Source: Oscillospiraceae bacterium
Lineage (GTDB): Bacteria; Bacillota; Clostridia; Oscillospirales; Oscillospiraceae
Length of the DNA: 11,086 bases
Reading direction: 5' to 3'
NCBI GenBank assembly: GCA_031266955.1
Contig: JAISAA010000351.1
Location: 1-11,086 of the forward strand
Part shown: in pieces, positions 6,682 to 11,086 of the stretch
How positions within the stretch are numbered: the stretch's first letter is position 1
Layout of the letters: the number at the start of each line of letters is the position of its first letter
Notes under the pieces: generated by a model
What the model saw: the letters and a program-made list of their open reading frames with translations, nothing else
Database searches by the model: none
Told to the model about the DNA's origin: nothing
Position numbers and translations under genes: made by a program

Positions 6682-6739
6682 CCCCATTTCTTTGTCGAAA
6701 GAAATGGGGGAAAGAACGACAAAAGGGGACACCCCTTTT
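6682..6739. repeat. Double-hairpin intergenic element
   Basis: A perfect 12-bp stem, CCCCATTTCTTT (6682-6693) with AAAGAAATGGGG (6698-6709) and loop gtcg, is followed 11 nt later by a perfect 8-bp stem, AAAAGGGG (6721-6728) with CCCCTTTT (6732-6739) and loop aca. From memory, very similar paired hairpins recur between genes in gut Clostridia. No protein-coding potential is seen here. Confidence 0.7.
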
Positions 6740-6813
6740 GAAACCCCAAATAGGGACGAGGGATGCGGCCTTTTCGGCGGTGCGGCGTTTTTGGTTAAGG
6801 CGAATCGAGACGC

Positions 6814-6877
6814 CTACACCGTTGGTTTGGACGGAGGTACATTGAAACGGTGTAGGGGCGACCGCCCCCGGTCGCCC
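6814..6877. repeat. Two consecutive inverted repeats
   Basis: CTACACCGTT (6814-6823) pairs with AACGGTGTAG (6846-6855) over a 22-nt loop. Directly next to it, GGGCGACCG (6856-6864) pairs with CGGTCGCCC (6869-6877) over a four-C loop. The second runs straight into repeat copy B. The region 6617-6962 has no credible gene; it is filled by these repeats. Confidence 0.65.
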
Positions 6878-6949
6878 GCGTCGCGCCTACGGCGCGTTCC
6901 CTGTGCCCGCAGGCACGTTAAATCACACGTCCGCGCGCTTCGCGCGCGG
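6877..6949 (+). repeat. Three-hairpin intergenic repeat, copy B (complete)
   Basis: Hairpin I is GCGCC-tac-GGCGC (6883-6895), then GTTCCCT, hairpin II GTGCC-CGCA-GGCAC (6903-6916), the linker GTTAAATCACAC, and hairpin III CCGCGCGC-ttc-GCGCGCGG (6931-6949). Hairpin III ends just before the GAAAGG ribosome binding site of the small four-cysteine gene, as in copy A. Confidence 0.85.
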
Positions 6950-6962
6950 CGAAAGGCTTATT

Positions 6963-7181
6963 ATGACAAGAACGCTTTTTAGAAAAAACATCGAGCCGCG
7001 CTGCGAATATTGCCGCTACGGCTCCGCCGTCGGAGAGGGCGGGGTGGCTTGCGTAAAACGCGGGATAACCGCCGGGGACGCGCACTGCCCGCGGTTTAAG
7101 TACGACGCCGTCAAGCGCGAACCCGAAACGCGCCGCGCCCCGCCGCGCTCCAAGCTGACAAAAGCGGATTTTGAGCTTTAG
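6963..7181 (+). CDS. Small four-cysteine (zinc-ribbon-like) protein
   Basis: A 72-residue protein with Cys14-x2-Cys17, Cys30 and Cys42, a spacing that suits one structural zinc or iron site. The segments RCEYCRYG, ACVKRG and CPRFKYDAVKREP look like a family of small hypothetical proteins I associate with Clostridia; no function is known to me. The tail (50-72) is basic. ATG 6963 is preceded by GAAAGG with 6 nt spacing. A longer in-frame GTG at 6903 would start within repeat copy B and is not believable, since the same GTG frame (MPAGTLN) appears at copy A as well. The stop codon at 7179-7181 touches the palindrome of repeat copy D. Confidence 0.8.
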   Translation: MTRTLFRKNIEPRCEYCRYGSAVGEGGVACVKRGITAGDAHCPRFKYDAVKREPETRRAPPRSKLTKADFEL

Positions 7182-7222
7182 CGCGCCGGCGCGCGTGCGT
7201 TTGATTTGACGTGCCTGCGGGC
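7181..7222 (-). repeat. Intergenic hairpin repeat, copy D (5'-truncated, inverted)
   Basis: On the minus strand, CCCGCAGGCACG is followed by TCAAATCAAAC and then the 14-nt perfect palindrome GCGCGCCGGCGCGC (7194-7181). Hairpin I and GTTCCCC are missing. The palindrome begins at the last base of the four-cysteine gene's stop and could help end that transcript, although no T-run follows. Confidence 0.7.
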
Positions 7223-7237
7223 GGCGCCACCCACGCC

Positions 7238-7290
7238 GGGCGGATGTTTGATTGCACGCGCTGCAAGCACGGAGAACGCGCCGTAGGCGC
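7238..7290 (-). repeat. Intergenic hairpin repeat, copy F (diverged, inverted)
   Basis: On the minus strand: hairpin I GCGCC-tac-GGCGC (7290-7278), GTTCTCC, hairpin II GTGCT-tgc-AGCGC (7270-7258, one G-T wobble), then AATCAAACATCCGC, which is identical to 14 nt of copy A. Copy F is head-to-head with copy C. Confidence 0.7.
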
Positions 7291-7295
7291 GACGT

Positions 7296-7370
7296 CGCGC
7301 GAATGCGCGTTCCCCGTGCCCGCAGGCACGTTTAATCACAATTGCGCAGCGCCTGCGGCGATGCGCAATT
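7296..7370 (+). repeat. Three-hairpin intergenic repeat, copy C
   Basis: Hairpin I is CGCGC-gaat-GCGCG (7296-7309), then GTTCCCC, hairpin II GTGCC-CGCA-GGCAC (7316-7329), the linker GTTTAATCAC, and hairpin III AATTGCGCA/TGCGCAATT (7340-7370) with an inner CGCC/GGCG stem. Hairpin III overlaps the first two bases of the minus-strand hydrolase stop (7369-7371), and may serve as its transcript end. Confidence 0.85.
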
Positions 7371-9579
7371 AGTAGCCCCGGCTTGTGTCGATGATTATCG
7401 TACTATTCGCCCCGTCCCACGTTAGGCTGAAATCGAACGCCTGCCCTACGTCTTTGAGCTTGAAGTAATTGCTTTCGCCTATGGTGTAAGCCGTAAGGCG
7501 GACTTCGGTTCCGTCGAGAAATATTTTTGAGGATGTGGGTATTGCCGCTTTATCGCCCGCGCCTTTGCCTGACATTTCGCTGCCGTCGGGAGTGTAAGGC
7601 TTGCCGGAAAGCAGATTTATCGCGTTGTTCGCGCCGTCCCAGCCGAGGTCGAATTGCTTTGCCGTGCCGCTGAGCGTATAAGCTAAATCGCGGAGCTTGA
7701 AGTAATTGGTCTCATTTATCGTGTACGCGTCAAAGGCGACGGACTTTCCGTTGACGAGCACGGTCGAGGCGTTCGGCTTTGCCGTGACCGCCGCGGGCGC
7801 GGCAATCGCTCCCGTTGAAATCGTGACGGAGGAGCCGCTCTTTTGCATATTATACTCCGCCGAGCCGAGAAGCTTGCCGCCCGCCGCCGCGCGCACCATA
7901 AGCTTGTGCGCGCCGTTTGACAGCCCGGAGAGGTCCAAGCTCTGGCGGTACGGCACATCGGAGCTCTGCGCGACTTGGGCGCCGTCAACGAGATATTGTA
8001 CCGACACTCCGTCCACGGTAAAGTACGGCGCGTAAGTCAAAAGCGCGGCCCCGCCCGCCGGAAGCTCAGCCGTGCCGAGCTTTCTGTACGTGACGGACGC
8101 CTGAGTCCCGCCCTTGGCGATGAAATAATCAGAGCCGGTCATCTGGCCGTATAGTGTCTTTGCGGCGGGAGAGGCGGCGAAATCATAGCGGTTCGGCTCG
8201 CCGTCGCGTCTGACGTTAAACCAGAACATCGCCTTGACCTGCGGGAACAGCATCGGGATATACGCGTAAGCCTGCCTTATGCGCGGCAGGGCCCATGACG
8301 TCAGGTCTTCTCCGTTTTTGTTGCAGAGCAAGGACACTCCGCCCTCGGAAACGGCGATAGGCTTGCGCGAGCCGTACTGCTCCACGAGATCGCGTATGAC
8401 GCCGACGGGGTTCGCGTACTTGCCCGTGCCGTAAACTGCCGCGGTGGATTCGTCCGTGTCCGGATTCCCGAGAAAGTATTTTGTCGTGTAAAGCGAAATG
8501 CCGACCCAGTCAGCGTATTGGTCGCCCGGATAGAACATATCGTAATTCAGCCCCTGTGACGAAACCGCGTTGACGGACCACAGCAGCGCGACGTTCGGCG
8601 CTTGCCTGTGCATAATGTCCGCGATGAACCGGAACGCCGCCTTGTACTCGTCGGGAGACGCGGCTTTCGGCCACGCGTTCATTTCCGCGCCGACGCGCAG
8701 CAGCACGGGAATACCGAGAGATTTCAAATACCGCGCGGCCTCGGATACCTTCGCCTCCTGCCGCGGCACATCCGCCAGCGACGCGCCCTCGTTTTTGAAA
8801 TTCCACGCTATCTCGACGGCGGCGTAATCCCCGCGGGCGTAGCCGTGCTGCGACTCGTTGGCCTTGAGGTCGTTTTCCACACGGGCTTCTATATTCTCGT
8901 CCTCGAAATCAACGTAAATCAATGTGCCGCTCGGTTTCTTCGAGGAATCTATAACAGCTCCGCCGCCGGCGGGCTCTCCGAAATACACGCCGGTTTTCGG
9001 TTCGTTCACCGCGCCGTGGTGTGACGTGTCGCCGGAGCCGTCACGCAGCTCCGCGTATACGCTGAGCTGCACGTCGTAAGCCGATATCTTATTTTGCAGC
9101 TCGGTTCGCGCGAATTCCATATCGTCCGGATCTCCGCCGATTTTCGGCGTGAGCGCCTTATACGCGTCCGCGAACGCCAGCGCGATTTTATATACGCGGA
9201 CGGCGTTCGCCGTGTCACCGAGCGCCTCGTACCTCTCGGCGGCTTCGTTGGCGACGACCCATACGGTATTGATCTCATAGCCGTGCCCCTCGATGTCCGA
9301 AGCCCACTCTGAGGCGCGTTTTTCCGCCGCGGCGCCTGCAAGCCAGTAGCTTATAACCTTGTCCCCATTCGCCGCGATCCCGGCGGCGTCGTTATCGGCG
9401 ACGGCCTGCTCATACGGCACGTAAACGCTCCAAAAATCCTTCGGAACGCCTGATACGTCGCCGAATTTGACGGCGGACGCCGCGGGCGCGAACACCGCAG
9501 CCGCCGCCAGCAGCGCGACGGTCAGCGCGAGCGCCGCCGCCCGCCGGAGAATAATTTTGCCGTTTTTTGCTTTGTCCAT
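7369..9579 (-). CDS. Secreted GH26-like glycoside hydrolase (probable endo-beta-mannanase) with Ig-like and stalk domains
   Basis: A 736-residue exported protein. The signal peptide covers residues 1-36 (basic N-terminus, Ala/Leu-rich core, cleavage after ASA). An alpha-helical segment spans about 45-180. The GH26-like barrel spans about 195-485: VLLRVGAEMNAWP supplies the likely acid/base Glu299, and PIAVSEGG supplies the likely nucleophile Glu412. Their 113-residue spacing fits family 26, whose members cut beta-1,4-mannan or mixed-linkage glucan. An Ig-like module lies at about 515-578. Two copper-amine-oxidase-N-like stalk repeats follow at about 605-665 and 685-733, sharing YTIxExNYFKL and WDGANxxI; such modules usually contact the cell surface. 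ATG 9579 is set by GGAGG 9 nt upstream; an in-frame ATG at 9651 lacks such support and would spoil the signal peptide. The exact substrate is uncertain. Confidence 0.87.
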   Translation of the reverse strand: MDKAKNGKIILRRAAALALTVALLAAAAVFAPAASAVKFGDVSGVPKDFWSVYVPYEQAVADNDAAGIAANGDKVISYWLAGAAAEKRASEWASDIEGHGYEINTVWVVANEAAERYEALGDTANAVRVYKIALAFADAYKALTPKIGGDPDDMEFARTELQNKISAYDVQLSVYAELRDGSGDTSHHGAVNEPKTGVYFGEPAGGGAVIDSSKKPSGTLIYVDFEDENIEARVENDLKANESQHGYARGDYAAVEIAWNFKNEGASLADVPRQEAKVSEAARYLKSLGIPVLLRVGAEMNAWPKAASPDEYKAAFRFIADIMHRQAPNVALLWSVNAVSSQGLNYDMFYPGDQYADWVGISLYTTKYFLGNPDTDESTAAVYGTGKYANPVGVIRDLVEQYGSRKPIAVSEGGVSLLCNKNGEDLTSWALPRIRQAYAYIPMLFPQVKAMFWFNVRRDGEPNRYDFAASPAAKTLYGQMTGSDYFIAKGGTQASVTYRKLGTAELPAGGAALLTYAPYFTVDGVSVQYLVDGAQVAQSSDVPYRQSLDLSGLSNGAHKLMVRAAAGGKLLGSAEYNMQKSGSSVTISTGAIAAPAAVTAKPNASTVLVNGKSVAFDAYTINETNYFKLRDLAYTLSGTAKQFDLGWDGANNAINLLSGKPYTPDGSEMSGKGAGDKAAIPTSSKIFLDGTEVRLTAYTIGESNYFKLKDVGQAFDFSLTWDGANSTIIIDTSRGY

Positions 9580-9588
9580 TTTGTTGTA

Positions 9589-9593
9589 CCTCC
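9589..9593 (-). promoter_or_regulatory. Ribosome binding site that decides the hydrolase start
   Basis: GGAGG on the minus strand, 9 nt before ATG 9579. It rules in favour of this start over the in-frame ATG at 9651, which lies upstream of the predicted transcription start. Confidence 0.75.
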
Positions 9594-9641
9594 AAATTTT
9601 CGCACAATTTTTCGCAGCCTCTCTTTGCGAATTTCGGTTGG

Positions 9642-9670
9642 ATTTTATCACCTGCCGGAACGGATTGCAA
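9642..9670 (-). promoter_or_regulatory. Promoter of the GH26-like hydrolase
   Basis: On the minus strand TTGCAA (9670-9665), a 17-nt spacer and TAAAAT (9647-9642). The start should be near 9635, giving a leader of about 55 nt. This also places the ATG at 9651 outside the transcript. Confidence 0.65.
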
Positions 9671-9680
9671 GGGCTTTCGC

Positions 9681-9703
9681 TTTTCGCACCGCACAGGCGA
9701 AAA
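9681..9703. promoter_or_regulatory. Inverted repeat between divergent promoters, possible operator
   Basis: TTTTCGC (9681-9687) and GCGAAAA (9697-9703) flank a 9-nt spacer. The site lies between the -35 boxes of the hydrolase and dehydrogenase promoters, where a regulator could act on both. No regulator gene is adjacent, so this is a weak call. Confidence 0.3.
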
Positions 9704-9734
9704 ACCCTCCTTGGTAAAAATTCATAAAAAGCTA

Positions 9735-9763
9735 TTGACTTTTTCTCGCTTCCGTATTACACT
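9735..9763 (+). promoter_or_regulatory. Promoter of the short-chain dehydrogenase
   Basis: TTGACT (9735-9740), a 17-nt spacer and TACACT (9758-9763). The start should be near 9770, with a leader of about 26 nt that carries AAGGAG 9 nt before the ATG. Confidence 0.7.
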
Positions 9764-9795
9764 CGTACAAACTATTAAAAAAGGAGAAGATCATA

Positions 9796-10785
9796 ATGGC
9801 AACACCAGTTACAAGCACGATCCTCAACATCGAGCCCATAGACTTAGAGTACGCGGGGCTGAAGAAGGACTCGCTGAAGGGCGAGGTCGCGGTAGTCACC
9901 GGCGGCGCGAGCAACGTCGGGCTCGGCTACGCGCGCGCGATCGCGTGGGCGGGCGCAAAGGTCGTCGTCGCGGACTTTAACGCGGAGGCGGGCGCGGAGA
10001 CGGAGCGCGTCATCAACGCCGAAATCGGCCCGGACACCGCGCTGTTCGTGAAAACGGACGTGACGAAGGAGGAGGACATCAAGAATCTCGCGGCGAAGGC
10101 GTTCGCGAAATTCGGCAAGGTCGATCTGCTCATCAACAACGCGATGAATATGCGCCTCAACGGGCCTATTCTAAGCTCGCCGATCAGCGATCTGGACCAA
10201 TCCTACGCGATCTCCGGCCGCGGCGTCGCGATGGCGATCAAGGAATTCGTCCCCGCGATGGTAGAGCGCGGGCACGGCGTCGTTACATACAGCGCGACGC
10301 AGTTCCATTACGCGCCGCCGATGGTCGGCGGCACGATCTATTGCGCCGGGAAGGCGGCGGCGACGTCCGTCGTGATGTCTCTGGCGAACGAGGTCAAGGA
10401 CAAGGGCGTTTACGTGTTCTGCCTGACGCCGGCGGGCGTGGGAAGATTCGACTTCTCCAAAATGCCGCCCCCGCCGCCGCCCGAGCCCGGTCAAGAACCT
10501 CCTAAAGACATGCCGAAATTCGATATGTCGATGTTCGGCATGCCCGGCTTCCATGGTATGATCCCGCCCGAGGCCGGCGGCGCCGCGATGGTATACAGCC
10601 TGCTCCACGCGCAAGAGCTGCACGGCTCCGGCATCATCATCAGCGACGCGTTCACCGCGATGAATTTCCCGTATCCGAACCAGGCGACGGCGCCAAAGCC
10701 TGCCCCCGGCATGGAAATGCACCGCCTGAGCGATATGGAGCTCACGATGGCGTTCTGCACGATGGGCTCCGGCTTCGCGAAATGA
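9796..10785 (+). CDS. SDR-family NAD(P)-dependent oxidoreductase with a proline/methionine-rich insertion
   Basis: A 329-residue Rossmann-fold short-chain dehydrogenase, longer than the usual 250. VVTGGASNVGLGYA (33-46) is the dinucleotide loop, and Asp60 after the second strand favours NAD(H). NNAMN (114-118) stands where NNAG is usual. Tyr182 and Lys186 in YCAGK are the catalytic pair, with Ser166 in YSAT the probable catalytic Ser. The helix-4 position normally Asn appears to be Ser (YAISGRG). After the sixth strand (VFCLTPAGVGRF) a Pro/Met-rich insertion, about 222-255, replaces the short substrate loop, and the C-terminus (about 292-329) is also extended. The substrate is unknown. ATG 9796 has AAGGAG 9 nt upstream. 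The gene is monocistronic, divergent from the hydrolase and followed by a strong hairpin. Confidence 0.92.
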   Translation: MATPVTSTILNIEPIDLEYAGLKKDSLKGEVAVVTGGASNVGLGYARAIAWAGAKVVVADFNAEAGAETERVINAEIGPDTALFVKTDVTKEEDIKNLAAKAFAKFGKVDLLINNAMNMRLNGPILSSPISDLDQSYAISGRGVAMAIKEFVPAMVERGHGVVTYSATQFHYAPPMVGGTIYCAGKAAATSVVMSLANEVKDKGVYVFCLTPAGVGRFDFSKMPPPPPPEPGQEPPKDMPKFDMSMFGMPGFHGMIPPEAGGAAMVYSLLHAQELHGSGIIISDAFTAMNFPYPNQATAPKPAPGMEMHRLSDMELTMAFCTMGSGFAK

Positions 10786-10821
10786 TCCGCGAAGTAACCA
10801 AGCAATCATTTGAATAAAAAC

Positions 10822-10856
10822 CCGCGGCGGGGCATTTGCCCCGCCGCGGAGCGTTT
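10822..10856 (+). terminator. Hairpin terminator after the dehydrogenase gene
   Basis: A perfect 12-bp GC stem, CCGCGGCGGGGC (10822-10833) with GCCCCGCCGCGG (10838-10849) and loop attt, preceded by an A-run and followed after 3 nt by TTTT (10853-10856). The A-run on the left gives some activity in the opposite direction too, although no convergent gene is seen. Confidence 0.75.
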
Positions 10857-10871
10857 TAGGGCTGCTGCGGT

Positions 10872-10906
10872 TGACGACAATCCGCCGAGGATCCCAAATG
10901 TCGTCA
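10872..10906. repeat. Inverted repeat upstream of the antitoxin promoter
   Basis: TGACGACA (10872-10879) and TGTCGTCA (10899-10906) are perfect 8-nt inverted arms over a 19-nt spacer. They lie between the dehydrogenase terminator and the vapB-like promoter. It could be an operator or a remnant; nothing decides between these. Confidence 0.4.
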
Positions 10907-10936
10907 GCGGACGGGATGATAGCCTAAATTGTTGTA

Positions 10937-10965
10937 TTGACAGGATAGCTATTCGGGTATATACT
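10937..10965 (+). promoter_or_regulatory. Promoter of the VapB-like antitoxin gene
   Basis: TTGACA (10937-10942), a 17-nt spacer and TATACT (10960-10965), the best promoter in the window. The 8-nt palindrome GTATATAC (10957-10964) overlaps the -10 box and could be the site through which the toxin-antitoxin complex represses its own operon, as is usual for VapBC. Confidence 0.8.
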
Positions 10966-10999
10966 TACTAAAAAGTGAAAGAAGGGAATGATAATAGCT

Positions 11000-11086
11000 G
11001 TGGAAACCGCAAAAGTGTTTACGAATGGAAAAAGTCAGGCCGTGCGCTTGCCGAAATCTTGCCGTTTTTCCTGCGATGAGGTCGTC
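11000..11086 (+). CDS. vapB: VapB-type antitoxin, N-terminal part (cut by window edge)
   Basis: Twenty-nine codons are visible, and the product reads METAKVFTNGKSQAVRLP followed by KSCRFSCDEVV. This is the AbrB/SpoVT (MazE-like) swapped-hairpin DNA-binding domain of VapB antitoxins, which commonly begin M-x-TAK-x-F-x-NGRSQAVRLP. VapB binds and neutralises a PIN-domain RNase, VapC, and represses its own promoter. I chose GTG 11000 because it matches the conserved family start; an in-frame ATG at 10988 would add MIIA, but it sits directly against the AAGGG sequence, leaving too little spacing. The toxin gene is expected immediately downstream, outside the window. Two Cys (in SCRFSC) are unusual for this stretch. 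Confidence 0.88.
   Translation, partial: METAKVFTNGKSQAVRLPKSCRFSCDEVV

Noticed and set aside
6590..7370. CRISPR array or transposon ends
   Set aside because: The repeat copies are irregularly spaced, occur in both orientations and have no uniform spacers. There is no transposase gene, target duplication or terminal inverted repeat pair enclosing cargo.
9579..9651. Longer hydrolase start at 9651
   Set aside because: It has no ribosome binding site, lies upstream of the predicted transcription start and would put 24 polar residues before the signal peptide.
10171..10809. 212-codon minus-strand ORF opposite the dehydrogenase gene
   Set aside because: Its His/Arg-rich composition mirrors the GC-rich dehydrogenase codons, and no promoter or ribosome binding site precedes it.
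10861..10936. Possible tRNA or small RNA gene between the dehydrogenase and the antitoxin
   Set aside because: No cloverleaf or T-arm consensus is present; only one 8-nt inverted repeat is seen, and the only good promoter lies after it.

Overview
The window looks like chromosomal DNA of a GC-rich member of the class Clostridia, with Oscillospirales-like relatives most plausible but not provable from this sequence. The main support is a SCIFF (six-cysteine ranthipeptide) precursor next to its radical SAM maturase, a pair almost confined to Clostridia. Gram-positive ribosome binding sites, consensus sigma-A type promoters, a WecA/TagO-family enzyme and a secreted protein with copper-amine-oxidase-N-like stalk domains agree with this.

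Layout. On the minus strand at the left edge, positions 857 to 1 hold scfA (missed by ORF callers because it is only 49 codons) and the first 230 codons of scfB, behind a strong promoter (904-933). On the plus strand follow a solo XRE-family regulator (1132-2310) and a tight four-gene cluster (2469-6616): a class I/II aminotransferase, tryptophanyl-tRNA synthetase, a WecA/TagO-type undecaprenyl-phosphate sugar-1-phosphate transferase, and a membrane-anchored protein of unknown function that overlaps it by 4 nt. Positions 6617-7370 are dense in repeats and contain one small four-cysteine protein (6963-7181). A secreted GH26-like glycoside hydrolase (9579-7369, minus) is divergent from a short-chain dehydrogenase (9796-10785, plus); each has its own promoter. 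After a strong hairpin, a VapB-type antitoxin gene starts (11000) and runs off the right edge.

Two things stand out. First, the SCIFF peptide keeps five of the six signature cysteines; in the region that is normally Cys-Thr, including the Thr reported as thioether acceptor, it has Asn-Gly. Second, there is a modular intergenic repeat made of up to three short hairpins around the core GTGCC-CGCA-GGCAC. I find six copies plus one fragment on both strands. Some hairpin pairs differ by compensatory changes, and the third hairpin sits at a gene boundary, either just before a ribosome binding site or over a stop codon. Other hairpin repeats (6682-6739, 6814-6877) share the same intergenic region.

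How the genes work together: scfA and scfB form a precursor/maturase unit. The trpS cluster looks like one transcript of housekeeping functions. The hydrolase acts outside the cell. The toxin-antitoxin operon is only partly visible. No tRNA, rRNA, CRISPR array or transposase is visible.
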